Positions 35,781 through 44,338 of a stretch of DNA of 64,000 bases are shown piece by piece (within the stretch, counting starts at the first letter, position 1; each line of letters starts with the position of its first letter). The stretch lies in contig NZ_FNIX01000020.1 of the NCBI RefSeq assembly GCF_900104175.1, positions 62,001 through 126,000 of the forward strand, written 5' to 3'. The position numbers and the translations under genes were made by a program. The stretch comes from Lentzea jiangxiensis (GTDB lineage Bacteria; Actinomycetota; Actinomycetes; Mycobacteriales; Pseudonocardiaceae). Below the pieces are notes generated by a model. The model saw only the letters and a list, made by a program, of their open reading frames with translations. It ran no database searches and was not told where the DNA came from.

Positions 35781-36986
35781 ATGCGAGTAGCGATCATCGG
35801 CGGCAACCGCATCCCGTTCGCCCGCTCGAACGGCCCGTACGCCACCGCGTCGAACCAGGACATGTTCACGACGGTGCTCGACGGCCTGGTCAGCCGCTTC
35901 GGGCTGCAGGGCGAGCGCCTCGGCGAGGTGGTCGCGGGAGCCGTCCTGAAGCACTCGCGCGACTTCAACCTCGTCCGCGAGTCGGTCCTCGGCAGCAGGC
36001 TCAGCCCCGAAACCCCCGCGTACGACCTGCAGCAGGCGTGCGGCACCGGTCTGCAGGCGATCATCGCCGTGGCGAACAAGATCGCGCTCGGGCAGATCGA
36101 GGCGGGCATCGCGGGCGGCGTCGACACGACCAGCGACGCCCCGATCGGCGTCAACGAGAACTTCCGCAAGCTGCTGCTGGAGTTCAACCGCACCCGCAAG
36201 ATCAGCCTGCTGACCAGGCTCCGCCCGAGCCACGTCGTCCCGCACCTGCCGCGCAACGGCGAACCGCGCACCGGCATGTCCATGGGCGAGCACGCGGCCA
36301 TCACCGCCGCCCGGTACGGCATCACGCGTGAGGACCAGGACGAGCTGACCGCGCGCAGCCACCGCAACCTCGCGCGCGCCTACGACGAGGGCTTCTTCGA
36401 CGACCTCGTCACCCCGTACCTCGGCCTGACCCGCGACCAGAACCTCCGCCCGGACAGCAGCGCCGAGAAGCTCGCGAAGCTCAAGCCGGTCTTCGGCGAC
36501 ACGATGACCGCCGGCAACTCGACCCCGCTCTCCGACGGCGCCTCCGCGGTCCTGCTCGCCACCGAGGAGTGGGCCGCCGCGCGCAAGCTGCCGGTCCTCG
36601 CGTACCTGACGTTCGCCGAGACCGCCGCGGTCGACTACGTGCACGGCGACGAGGGCCTGCTCATGGCGCCCGTGCACGCCGCGCCGCGCATGCTCGACAA
36701 GGCGGGCATCACGTTGCAGGACTTCGACTTCTACGAGGTGCACGAGGCGTTCGCGTCGCAGGTGCTCGCCACGCTCAAGGCGTGGGAGGAGGAGCTCGGC
36801 GAGATCGACAGGGAGAAGCTGAACGTCAACGGCTCGTCGCTCGCGGCGGGCCACCCGTTCGCCGCCACCGGTGCCCGGATCGTGGCCACGCTGGCGAAGC
36901 TGCTGCACCGGAAGGGAAGTGGACGCGGGTTCGTGTCCATTTGCGCGGCGGGCGGCCAGGGCATCACTGCGATTCTGGAACGGTGA
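35781..36986 (+). CDS. fadA2: Acetyl-CoA acyltransferase (thiolase), FadA2 type
   Basis: A 401-residue thiolase. The nucleophilic Cys is in QQACGTGLQ (about residue 85). Other active-site motifs are HEAFASQV, GHPFAATGAR and the second Cys in SICAAGGQG near the C-terminus. It cleaves or forms 3-oxoacyl-CoA. M. tuberculosis FadA2 (Rv0243) is likewise divergent from fabG4. ATG 35781 lies 8 bases after the TAGTAT box, so the mRNA is probably leaderless; an ATG three codons earlier overlaps that box. Confidence 0.93.
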   Translation: MRVAIIGGNRIPFARSNGPYATASNQDMFTTVLDGLVSRFGLQGERLGEVVAGAVLKHSRDFNLVRESVLGSRLSPETPAYDLQQACGTGLQAIIAVANKIALGQIEAGIAGGVDTTSDAPIGVNENFRKLLLEFNRTRKISLLTRLRPSHVVPHLPRNGEPRTGMSMGEHAAITAARYGITREDQDELTARSHRNLARAYDEGFFDDLVTPYLGLTRDQNLRPDSSAEKLAKLKPVFGDTMTAGNSTPLSDGASAVLLATEEWAAARKLPVLAYLTFAETAAVDYVHGDEGLLMAPVHAAPRMLDKAGITLQDFDFYEVHEAFASQVLATLKAWEEELGEIDREKLNVNGSSLAAGHPFAATGARIVATLAKLLHRKGSGRGFVSICAAGGQGITAILER

Positions 36987-37064
36987 CGCGGCAGGGCTTG
37001 CCGAACACGAGGGTCGCTCCTGCACACTTCCCGGACCGCAGTGCAGCGGTTGTGGGGGTGGGGC

Positions 37065-37325
37065 GTGGGAAACCTGGAAGTCGATCCCGAGAGAGATCCC
37101 GTGCTGGCGCGTGCGCTGGCCGGCACGCTGCGCGGCGAGTGGCGTCCGGCGGCGGACGCGATGAAGTCGGCGCGCGAATGGGAACGCCGCGCCTACATCA
37201 CGCTGACGCTGGCCACGGCGGCGAGGCGGCGGGTCGAGTGGCTCAGGAGGTGGCTGAAGGCCAACCCGGGCGACGCCGACGCCACCGCCGTGCACCACGC
37301 GATGGAGTCGCTCAACGGCCACTAG
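37065..37325 (+). CDS. Short helical-repeat protein, probably truncated
   Basis: An 86-residue helical protein (GTLRGEWRPAADAMKSAREWERRAYITLTLA, then WLRRWLKANPGDADATAVHHAME). It resembles the N-terminal part of larger actinobacterial tetratricopeptide-type proteins. It stops after the first repeat pair, so it is probably a remnant or a minimal version. GTG 37065 after a G-rich stretch is the chosen start; ATG 37041 is possible. A T-less hairpin follows at once. Confidence 0.5.
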   Translation: MGNLEVDPERDPVLARALAGTLRGEWRPAADAMKSAREWERRAYITLTLATAARRRVEWLRRWLKANPGDADATAVHHAMESLNGH

Positions 37326-37342
37326 CGGGGTGGATCACCCCG
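37326..37342. terminator. Hairpin between convergent genes
   Basis: CGGGGTG-gat-CACCCCG, a perfect 7-bp stem with a 3-base loop in the 26-base gap between convergent genes. No T-run on either side. Confidence 0.5.
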
Positions 37343-37351
37343 TGGCCACCC

Positions 37352-37966
37352 TCAGTCGAGCAGCGACCAGGCGGCCGTGCACGACGCCGTCACGGTGATC
37401 TGCTGCGCCTTCAGGTTCAGCTGGTCGACCATGCCGGCCGGCCCCGCCATCTCGAACGACGCGCCGCCGCTCATCATCCGCGGCGAGTAGTGCGCGCCGC
37501 CCTCCGTGTCGCCGATGCGCAGCAACGGGCCGAGCCGCCGCCCCAGCGCCGTGGCGTAGCCCTCGGCGCGACGCAACGCATCAGCCACGGCTTCCCGCTG
37601 TGCCTCGCGGATGGCCTCGGTGTCGTCGACGAGCGCCCACGACGGGCCGTTGATCCAGGACGGCTCGGCCTGCACGAGCTCGGCCAGCAGGGCGTCGAGG
37701 CGGTCGAGGTCCTTCACCCAGATCACGTACTGCTGCTGGGCGCGGCTGCCGACGCGCTGGTTGTTGTCCCAGTTGTCGTGCGCGGACAGCTGCCGCGACC
37801 GCACCTCGAACTCCTCGAGCAGCGGCTCGACGGCGGAGACGCGCTGGTTGAGCGTGCTCACCGCCTCGGAGCGTTCGGCGCCGAGAGCCTCGAACGTCAC
37901 GTCCACCTGGGCGCGGTCGGCGGTGCGCTCGACCTCGCCGGTCCCCTTCGTCACGACTTCAGCCAC
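37352..37966 (-). CDS. SIMPL-domain (DUF541) protein
   Basis: A 204-residue protein spanning one SIMPL/DUF541 domain: VVTKGTGEVERTADRAQVDVTFEA at the start and the repeated ASxxMAxP-like C-terminal part. It lacks a signal peptide, unlike the periplasmic YggE type, so it is cytoplasmic here. Family function is obscure (stress-related). GTG 37966 places the domain at the N-terminus but has a weak Shine-Dalgarno; an ATG at about 37996 is an alternative. Confidence 0.8.
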   Translation of the reverse strand: MAEVVTKGTGEVERTADRAQVDVTFEALGAERSEAVSTLNQRVSAVEPLLEEFEVRSRQLSAHDNWDNNQRVGSRAQQQYVIWVKDLDRLDALLAELVQAEPSWINGPSWALVDDTEAIREAQREAVADALRRAEGYATALGRRLGPLLRIGDTEGGAHYSPRMMSGGASFEMAGPAGMVDQLNLKAQQITVTASCTAAWSLLD

Positions 37967-38029
37967 GGGGACCAGCCAACCCGCACCGCCCACCATTCGC
38001 AACTGTTCGGCGGCACTTCGAGGCTGGTC

Positions 38030-38560
38030 TGCGCGTCTCTGCGGCGCGCCTCTCGTGGTCGTCGGTGCCGGTCTGGCGCACCTGCCGGCGGTGCTCAGCG
38101 CCGGCAACTCGTACTCGGAACGCCTCTTCCGCTACGTCCGCATCGACAGGCTCAGCCGGGAGGACGCCGACCGCGCCGTGCTGGCCCGGTCGAACGGGAA
38201 GACGCGGGCATCGCCGACGAGGCACTGGACGCCCTGTTCGACGCGTCCGCCGAGCCGATCACCGCCCTGGACGTCTCCGTCGCCGCTCCGGAGGCCGACG
38301 CGGAGCTGGCCGTGGGCTTCTTCGGCTCCCGATACGAGCGTGCGACGCCCGCTGAACGCGAGTATCTCCGGTCGATCGCCCAGTTGACCGACGAAAGTAC
38401 GCGGGCGTCAACACCGCCCCACCTGGGTCGCAAGTCCTAGTCGCCGTTGCCCGCGCGGGACTCGCCCATCAAGAAAGGCCTGGTCTACAGCGCGGAACGC
38501 GGTCAGATCGCCTTCACCGTGCCGCACTTCGGGCGCTTCCTGCTGGAGCGGGAGGACTGA
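38030..38560 (+). pseudogene. Decayed AAA-type ATPase, C-terminal remnant
   Basis: Successive frames encode pieces of one ATP-binding protein family. Frame one gives PLVVVGAGLAHLPAVLSAGNSYSE and FRYVRIDRLSREDADRAVL. After a frameshift near 38200 come DEALDALFDA, RYERATPAEREYLRSIAQL and a stop near 38440. A last piece (KGLVYSAERGQIAFTVPHF, then LLERED) ends at 38560. The order matches the sensor and winged-helix end of actinobacterial AAA ATPases of about 400 residues. The P-loop part is absent. At least two frame breaks and a lost N-terminus make it a clear pseudogene. Confidence 0.8.
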
Positions 38561-38718
38561 CGGAGGCCTCCGACCGTTGTCCGGCCGTTCACGTTGTCGG
38601 CCGATGATTCATCGGCATGTGCCCCAACTCACCGGACAATCACGTGCTTCTGCGCGCGGCAAGGTGCATACTTGGGTTACCAGCCGACAAGACCTCGAAG
38701 AGGGAAGTGCAGACCGAG

Positions 38719-38865
38719 ATGAACTTCGCAGCGAAGCTCCGCGCCCGTCGTGCCGAGGCGCGCAACCGGAAGGCCGTGGCTCGCGCGATCGACATGGCGA
38801 CCACCCCGTCCATGCGTCACGAGCTGATGGCAATCGCCCAGGCTCAGGTCACCACCTTGCGCTGA
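38719..38865 (+). CDS. Small basic hypothetical protein
   Basis: A 48-residue Arg/Ala-rich helical protein (AAKLRARRAEARNRKAVARAI, then TTPSMRHELMAIAQAQ). Small proteins with this look recur in actinobacteria, but no function is known. The ATG at 38719 begins the conserved-looking part; an in-frame ATG at 38617 would add 34 poorly constrained residues. A TACTT element about 50 bases upstream may be its -10. It is ended by the terminator at 38921. Confidence 0.55.
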   Translation: MNFAAKLRARRAEARNRKAVARAIDMATTPSMRHELMAIAQAQVTTLR

Positions 38866-38920
38866 CTTCACGAACCCGGCACTCGCACCGCGCCCCGATG
38901 CGAGTGCCTCCCCAAGCGGA

Positions 38921-38957
38921 AACCCCTGGAGCACCTCCCGCGCTCCAGGGGTTTCAT
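38921..38957 (+). terminator. Rho-independent terminator
   Basis: A perfect 12-bp stem AACCCCTGGAGC/GCTCCAGGGGTT with a 9-base loop and a TTTCATT tail, after the small basic protein gene. Confidence 0.88.
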
Positions 38958-38961
38958 TGTG

Positions 38962-39086
38962 TTAAACGTGATCCACGCCACAGTATCGTGGTGTTGTAAC
39001 AGCGCACGTCGGTGCGCCGATGTCACAGTTGACCTCGCGGTGCTGTCGGACCCCCGACCTGGCAGCACCGCGAGGTTTCTTGTTTG
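38962..39086 (+). promoter_or_regulatory. Promoter and attenuator-like leader
   Basis: A promoter TTAAAC (38962-38967), 16 bp, TATCGT (38984-38989) gives a transcript starting near 38996. About 35 bases in, a 13-bp perfect hairpin CCTCGCGGTGCTG (39033-39045)/CAGCACCGCGAGG (39063-39075) is followed by TTTCTTGTTT, a terminator only 9 bases before the next gene. A short reading frame (ATG 39020) has adjacent Cys codons TGC TGT (39041-39046) inside the hairpin arm. This could be an attenuator or a ~90-nt small RNA. Confidence 0.6.
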
Positions 39087-39094
39087 CTGGGGAC

Positions 39095-39946
39095 ATGAAG
39101 ATCGCCGTGCTCGGCACCGGCCTCATGGGTGCCCCCATCGCAGCCAACCTCGCCGCGGCCGGACACGAGGTCCGGGTCTGGAACCGCACGCGTGCGAAGG
39201 CCGAACCTCTCGCCGCCAAGGGCGCCACCGTCGCCGGCACCCCCGCTGACGCCGTCGACGGCGCCGAGGTGGTGCTGACCGTGCTCAACGACGGTGTCAC
39301 CGTCACGGAAGCCATCCAGGCCGCGGCTCCCTCGCTGGCGCACGACGCCGTCTGGGTCCAGGCGTCCACCGTCGGCGTCGAGGCGACCGAGGACCACATC
39401 GCGCTCGCCCGGTCGCTCGGGCTGGAGTTCGTGGACGCGCCCGTGCTCGGCAGCACGAAGCCGGCGGCCGAGGGCGAGCTCGTCGTGCTCGCCTCCGGCG
39501 CCGAGGAGCTGCGCGACCGGGTGCAGCCCGTGTTCGACGTGATCGGCGCCCGCACGATGTGGGTCGGCGAGGCCGGGGCGTCGTCGAAGCTCAAGCTCGT
39601 CGCGAACAGCTGGGTGCTCGCGCTGACCGCGGCGGTGGGCGAGGCCGTGTCGCTCGCCGAGGCGTCCGGGCTAGACCCGAAGCTGTTCCTGGAGGCCGTG
39701 TCCGGCGGCGCCCTGGACTGCGCCTACCTGCAGACGAAGGGCAACGCGGTCATCGAACGGTCCTTCCCGCCCGCGTTCACCGTGCAGAACGCCCTGAAGG
39801 ACGCGTTGCTCGTGAACCAGGCCGCGGTGCGCGCCGGCATCCAGCTCGACGTGGCCCAGGCGTCGAGCGCACGGCTGAACCGCGCTGTCACCAAGGGGCA
39901 CGGTGGCGAGGACCTGGCCGCGTCCTACTACGCGAGCTTCGGATAA
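39095..39946 (+). CDS. NAD(P)-dependent beta-hydroxyacid dehydrogenase (3-hydroxyisobutyrate type)
   Basis: A 283-residue dehydrogenase. The Rossmann motif is LGTGLMGAPIAANLAAAGH at residues 5-23. The substrate segment FVDAPVLGSTKPAAEGEL and the catalytic Lys region GASSKLKLVANSW (about residue 165) follow. The family oxidises 3-hydroxyisobutyrate, tartronate semialdehyde and similar acids. The frame is open upstream through the leader hairpin, but ATG 39095 starts the conserved domain and follows the terminator-like element. It may relate to valine breakdown, as would the bkd-like operon, though they are not linked. Confidence 0.9.
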   Translation: MKIAVLGTGLMGAPIAANLAAAGHEVRVWNRTRAKAEPLAAKGATVAGTPADAVDGAEVVLTVLNDGVTVTEAIQAAAPSLAHDAVWVQASTVGVEATEDHIALARSLGLEFVDAPVLGSTKPAAEGELVVLASGAEELRDRVQPVFDVIGARTMWVGEAGASSKLKLVANSWVLALTAAVGEAVSLAEASGLDPKLFLEAVSGGALDCAYLQTKGNAVIERSFPPAFTVQNALKDALLVNQAAVRAGIQLDVAQASSARLNRAVTKGHGGEDLAASYYASFG

Positions 39947-39998
39947 GCCCGACGATCGGCCGGTCCGGCGGGGTGTGCGGGCTCAATAGCTTGAGGTG

Positions 39999-41369
39999 GT
40001 GAACAGACTCGCACGCTCCCTGCTGGCGTTCGGCCTGGCATCGGCGCAGGTCGCCGCCACCGCCGCCGTGGTGTCCGCCGCCCCCGACATCGAAGACCGC
40101 CTCGCCGCCCTGCCCGGCGTGCGGATCATCAGCGAAGCGACGTCCGGCACCGCCCGGACGTTCGTCCTCGGCATCGAGCAGCCCGCGGACCACCGCAAGC
40201 CGCGCGGCCAGAAGTTCGAGCAGCGGTTCTCGTTGCTGCACAAGGCGGAAGCCAAGCCGATGGTGCTGCACACCTCCGGCTACCACCTGTCCGGCACGGT
40301 CAGCGCCTCCGAGCCCGCGCGGCTCGTCGACGGCAACCAGATCAGCGTGGAGCAGCGGTTCTTCGCGCCGTCGCGCCCGTCGCCCGCCGACTGGGACGAC
40401 CTGACCATCTGGCAGGCGGCCAACGACCACCACCGGATCGTCACCGCGTTCAAGAAGATCTACGGCGCGAAGTGGCTGTCGACCGGTGCCAGCAAGGGCG
40501 GCATGACGTCGATCTACCACCGCCGGTTCTTCCCGCGCGACGTCGACGCGACCATCGCGTACGTCGCGCCGAACGACGTGGTGAACGACCGCGACGTCTA
40601 CGGCGAGTTCATCCGCGACGTCGGCGACGACCCGTCGTGCAACCGGCGCCTGGAAGGCGTGCAGCGGCAGGTCCTGCAGCACCGCGACGAGTTCGTCGCC
40701 CGCCTGGAGGCCAAGGGGTACACCTACGGGCAGTTCGGCGGCGCGCACCGGGCGCTGGAGGTGCTGGTCCTCGACACGCCGTTCACGTTCTGGCAGTACG
40801 GGACCCAGGACCAGTGCGCCCTGGTGCCGGGCGCGGGTGCCTCGGTGGACGACCTGTGGACGTTCATCGACAGGACCGTCGGCTTCGACTTCTACACCGA
40901 CGCGGGCGTCGCGCCGTACGAGACCTACTACTACCAGGCCGGAACGCAGCTGGGCTGGCCGGAAGCGGACGAGTCCGCGGTGCGCGACCTGTTGCGCCAC
41001 CCCGGTTCGAGCGTGCCGCGCACGATGGTGCCCGACTCGATCCGCTTCCCGCGCTTCGACAGGCGCGCGATGGCCGACATCGACCGCTGGGTGCGCCACC
41101 AAGGCTCGCGGCTGCTGTTCGTGAACGGCGAGAACGACCCGTGGAGCGCCGAGCCGTTCACGCTGGGCCGCGGCACGCGCGACTCGCTGTCGTTCACGGT
41201 GCCGGGCGGCAACCACGGCGCGAACATCGCCCGCCTGCCCGAAGCCGACCGCGCCACCGCGACGGCCGCCGTCCTGCGCTGGGCAGGCGTCTCCTCGGCT
41301 CCCGCCGCGGCACTCGCCGTGGACGAGGGCCCCGACTCGCTCGACGCGCTGCGGGCCCGCCGGGGCTGA
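39999..41369 (+). CDS. Secreted S37-family tri/tetrapeptidyl aminopeptidase
   Basis: A 456-residue exported serine peptidase. A signal peptide of about 28 residues ends VSAAPD. The nucleophile lies in STGASKGGMTS (about residue 166), the acid in NGENDPWS and the His in PGGNHGAN. This matches the Streptomyces PS-10/prolyl tri-tetrapeptidyl aminopeptidase family (peptidase S37), which trims peptides from protein N-termini outside the cell. Two adjacent GTG codons (39996, 39999) can start it; GAGG overlaps the first, so the second is chosen. Confidence 0.88.
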   Translation: MNRLARSLLAFGLASAQVAATAAVVSAAPDIEDRLAALPGVRIISEATSGTARTFVLGIEQPADHRKPRGQKFEQRFSLLHKAEAKPMVLHTSGYHLSGTVSASEPARLVDGNQISVEQRFFAPSRPSPADWDDLTIWQAANDHHRIVTAFKKIYGAKWLSTGASKGGMTSIYHRRFFPRDVDATIAYVAPNDVVNDRDVYGEFIRDVGDDPSCNRRLEGVQRQVLQHRDEFVARLEAKGYTYGQFGGAHRALEVLVLDTPFTFWQYGTQDQCALVPGAGASVDDLWTFIDRTVGFDFYTDAGVAPYETYYYQAGTQLGWPEADESAVRDLLRHPGSSVPRTMVPDSIRFPRFDRRAMADIDRWVRHQGSRLLFVNGENDPWSAEPFTLGRGTRDSLSFTVPGGNHGANIARLPEADRATATAAVLRWAGVSSAPAAALAVDEGPDSLDALRARRG

Positions 41370-41383
41370 GGCACGCTGGAAGC

Positions 41384-41728
41384 GTGAAGCCCTTGCTCGT
41401 CGTCGACGCCGCCAACGTCGTCGGGTCGGTGCCCGACGGGTGGTGGCGCGACCGGGCGGCCGCGGCCGAACGCCTCCGCGACGCCCTGCGCGGCCGCGAC
41501 GAGGAAGTCGTCCTGGTCGTGGAGGGCAAGGCGCGCAACGTCTCCTCCGTCGAAGACGTCCGTGTCGTCGCCGCACCCGGCGACGGCGACGACACGATCG
41601 TCGAGGTGGTGCGCGAGGAGGGCGCCGGCCGCGCCGTGACCGTCGTGACGGCCGACCGGGAGCTGCGGCAGCGGGTGACCGCCCTGGGCGCCGAGGTGGC
41701 GGGACCCACCTCGGTCCCGCGCCGTTAG
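41384..41728 (+). CDS. NYN/PIN-like small nuclease-fold protein
   Basis: A 114-residue protein with acidic residues at the positions expected for NYN/YacP-type PIN-like nucleases: VVDAANVVG at the N-terminus, VVEGKA, and VVTADRELRQRV near the C-terminus. Relatives are often called NTP pyrophosphohydrolase without evidence. RNA cleavage is the fold-based guess. It starts at GTG 14 bases after the S37 peptidase stop and converges with the HAD gene (4-base overlap). Confidence 0.65.
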   Translation: MKPLLVVDAANVVGSVPDGWWRDRAAAAERLRDALRGRDEEVVLVVEGKARNVSSVEDVRVVAAPGDGDDTIVEVVREEGAGRAVTVVTADRELRQRVTALGAEVAGPTSVPRR

Positions 41729-42498
41729 AGGCGGAAGAGCCGTTCGAGGACCTGCGCCACGCCGTCCTCGGTGTTCGGCGGCGCGTGGTTGGCGCAGGCC
41801 TGCTTCACGAGCGGGTGCGCGTTGCCCATCGCGTACGCCGTGCCGGCCCACCCGAGCACCGACAGGTCGTTCGGCATGTCCCCGAACGCGATGACCTCGT
41901 CCTTGCCGATTCCCCTTGTGCCGCACAGGCTTTCGAGCGTCGCCGCCTTCGACACACCGGGCGGGCTGATCTCCAGCAAGCCGAGACCTCCCGAGTGCGT
42001 GACCGCGACGTGCTGCCCGACGGCCTCCCGGGCGATCTCCATCATGTGGTCGCTCTCGGCGTCCGGCGCCCACGCGAGCATCTGCACGACCTGGTGCGCC
42101 TCGTCGAAGACGTGGTCGAGCACCTCCAGCGTCCGATGTGGATTGCTCGGCCCGAACCCCCGGAACCCCGGCTCGCACAGCACTTCCAGCCCGGTCTCGA
42201 CCGCGATGCCGACACCGGGGATCACCTCGGCCAACGCCTCCGACACCTTCCGCACGACGTCGAGCGGCACCGTCTGCGCATGCGTCACCTCGCGGTGGGT
42301 GAGGTCGTAGACCATCGCGCCGTTGGAGCAGATCGCCGTGCCGGTCAGCCGCAGGTCCTGCACGAACCGCGGCGGCCGCGCGGTGACGACCACGACGTCC
42401 GCCCCGACGGCGTCGAGCGCGGCGCGGGTGCGGTCGCTGAGCACGCCGCCCGGTCGCAGCAGCGTGCCGTCGAGGTCGGTCGCGATCAGCCTGAACAC
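41725..42498 (-). CDS. HAD-superfamily phosphatase, Cof type
   Basis: A 257-residue HAD-IIB (Cof-like) phosphatase. Motif I DLDGTLL is at residues 8-14, motif II is VVTARP, motif III the Lys of GVSKAATLESL, and motif IV FGDMPNDLSVLGWAG. It hydrolyses small phosphorylated metabolites such as sugar phosphates or FMN. The start is GTG. It is a single-gene unit with no linked pathway. Confidence 0.92.
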   Translation of the reverse strand: MFRLIATDLDGTLLRPGGVLSDRTRAALDAVGADVVVVTARPPRFVQDLRLTGTAICSNGAMVYDLTHREVTHAQTVPLDVVRKVSEALAEVIPGVGIAVETGLEVLCEPGFRGFGPSNPHRTLEVLDHVFDEAHQVVQMLAWAPDAESDHMMEIAREAVGQHVAVTHSGGLGLLEISPPGVSKAATLESLCGTRGIGKDEVIAFGDMPNDLSVLGWAGTAYAMGNAHPLVKQACANHAPPNTEDGVAQVLERLFRL

Positions 42499-42622
42499 CG
42501 GCCGATTATCGGGCCTGGCGACGGCGCGGACGAAGCCCTTTTCGCCGGGGCCGGTGGCAGCTCACCCGACGCACCCCGCACGGGCGGTGCCGCACCCCCG
42601 CTTCCTCGGGCAGGATCGTTCC

Positions 42623-43291
42623 ATGACCCATCGAGTGAACGACATGCCGCTGCCGCTCTGGCTCCCCGAGTCGGGCTCCGGCCCCGGCATCGTGCTGATC
42701 CAGGAGATCTTCGGCCTGGACGGCTACCTGCGGGGCATCGCGGAGAAGCTCGCCGCGCTCGGCTACGTCGTGGCGGTGCCCGAGCTGTTCCACCGCTTCC
42801 AGCCCGGCTGGGTGGGCGAGCACGACGAGGCCGGCATCCAGCGGTCGATGGAGGTCGTCGGCAACCTCGACTTCCCGCTCGCCGTGCAGGACGTCGTGGC
42901 GTCGGTGGAGTACCTCCGCGGGCTGCCCGAGGTGAGCGGTGGTGTCGGTGTGCTCGGCTTCTGCCTCGGCGGCACGCTGGCGTACAACGCGGCCGTCGCG
43001 TCGGACCCGGACACGGCCGTGTCGTTCTACGGTTCCGGTGTGCCGGACCAGATCGGCACGCTCGGCGAGGTGTCGTGCCCGATCCTGTTCCACTTCGGCA
43101 CCGAGGACGCGTACATCACCGAGTACCGGAAGGTCGTGGACGCGGTGGAGGGGCACGACAACGCCGAGATCCACCTGGAGCCCGCGGGCCACGCGTTCCT
43201 CAACCACCTCGGTCCCTGGTACGACCAGGCCGCCGCCGACCGCGCCTGGGACCTCACCGCGCAGTTCCTCGCGCGCACGCTGCCCGTCTAG
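42623..43291 (+). CDS. Dienelactone hydrolase family protein
   Basis: A 222-residue alpha/beta hydrolase. The nucleophile is Cys in GFCLGGT (about residue 115), the acid is Asp in GTEDAYI, and the His is in GHAFLNH. The oxyanion segment IVLIQEIFGLDGYLR is near the N-terminus. The triad is complete, so it should be active on dienelactone or related esters. No aromatic-degradation genes are nearby. It starts at ATG 42623 and converges with the flavoprotein gene. Confidence 0.92.
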   Translation: MTHRVNDMPLPLWLPESGSGPGIVLIQEIFGLDGYLRGIAEKLAALGYVVAVPELFHRFQPGWVGEHDEAGIQRSMEVVGNLDFPLAVQDVVASVEYLRGLPEVSGGVGVLGFCLGGTLAYNAAVASDPDTAVSFYGSGVPDQIGTLGEVSCPILFHFGTEDAYITEYRKVVDAVEGHDNAEIHLEPAGHAFLNHLGPWYDQAAADRAWDLTAQFLARTLPV

Positions 43292-44307
43292 GCGATGCAC
43301 GGCACCGCGAGCTGCTGCGAGAAGAACCTCTCCAGCGGCTTGCGGTGCAGGCGTCGTTCGACGGCGATCAGCTCGTTGCGCCGGTAGTGCCGGACCTGCG
43401 TGCTGGTGATGACGAAGCCGTTGCGTTCGGCCGTGGGCATCTCGTCGTAGAGCAGGGCGTGTTGTCCTTGCGTCACCACGACGTCGGCGAGGCCGTCCGG
43501 GATCTCGCCTGCCCGCGTCGCGACGGTCGCGGCCAGCGCGTCCGGGCGGTTGCGCAGCCTGCGGTGCGGCCACGGGACGCCGTGGTGCTCGGCTTCCAGG
43601 GTGCGGTGCAACGCTCGGGCGGCGTGCCGGATCGCCTTGATCGAGTCGCCGGTGAGCACGTGCGCCTGCGGGTGGTCGAGGGTGGTGTCGCGGCGGAAGC
43701 CGGCGCAGACGACGACCCTGTCGTACCGCAGTTCGCCGGTGCCGTCGATCGTGGCGACGAACTCCTCGCCTTCCTTGCGGATCCGCTGCACGGTCCGTCC
43801 GACGGTGTGGGTGAGGCGGGCGGTGGCCGAGATGTTGTCCGCCGTCTCGAACGCGCTGTGCCCGCGGCCGATGATCAGCACCCGCTTGCCCGCGTACTCG
43901 GTCGGGTCGGTGCTCGCGCTCGCGTAGGTCTCCGCGTGCTCGACGCCCGGAATGCTGGGCAGGTGGGGCTTTTTGCCCGTCGCGATGATGACGTGCCGCG
44001 CGTGGTAACCGCTCAGGTCGCTGACAGGTGTGTTGTACCGGACGTTCAACGGCCGCGCGAAGTCCTCGAGATAACGCACCAGGTCGTCGGCGTTCGGGAA
44101 AGACCTCTTGCTGTAGCGCGAGAACGGCACTCCGTCGAACAACCAGTTGTCGTCCGTCGAGAGAACGCGGTGCCGCGGAAACGTCCGGAAGAAACCCGCC
44201 GGCTCCGGATCCGCCTCCACGACCAGGTAGTCACGGCCTGCACGGTGCAGGAAACTCCCCATCTGCAAGCCCGCCGGACCCGCACCGATCACCAGGTACT
44301 CCACCAT
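43288..44307 (-). CDS. FAD/NAD(P)-binding oxidoreductase, FOXRED2-like, shortened
   Basis: A 339-residue flavoprotein. The FAD motif is VIGAGPAGLQMGSF at residues 6-19, and the NAD(P) motif is IIGRGHSAFETADNI mid-protein. The YSKRSFPNADDLVRYLEDF segment and the final AARALHRTLEAEHHGVPWPH resemble FOXRED2-like enzymes. Relatives are about 450 residues. Here the stretch between the AGFRR strand and the HAARAL helix is missing roughly 40 residues that normally hold the second FAD contact. The start follows a perfect GGGAGG. It may be inactive or specialised. Confidence 0.75.
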   Translation of the reverse strand: MVEYLVIGAGPAGLQMGSFLHRAGRDYLVVEADPEPAGFFRTFPRHRVLSTDDNWLFDGVPFSRYSKRSFPNADDLVRYLEDFARPLNVRYNTPVSDLSGYHARHVIIATGKKPHLPSIPGVEHAETYASASTDPTEYAGKRVLIIGRGHSAFETADNISATARLTHTVGRTVQRIRKEGEEFVATIDGTGELRYDRVVVCAGFRRDTTLDHPQAHVLTGDSIKAIRHAARALHRTLEAEHHGVPWPHRRLRNRPDALAATVATRAGEIPDGLADVVVTQGQHALLYDEMPTAERNGFVITSTQVRHYRRNELIAVERRLHRKPLERFFSQQLAVPCIA

Positions 44308-44338
44308 CACGCACCTCCCGGCGTCCTCTACGCCAAAG

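Noticed and set aside
39020-39094. N-terminal extension of the beta-hydroxyacid dehydrogenase from ATG 39020
   Set aside because: The frame is open but crosses a terminator hairpin, and the conserved Rossmann domain starts at 39095; treated as a leader.
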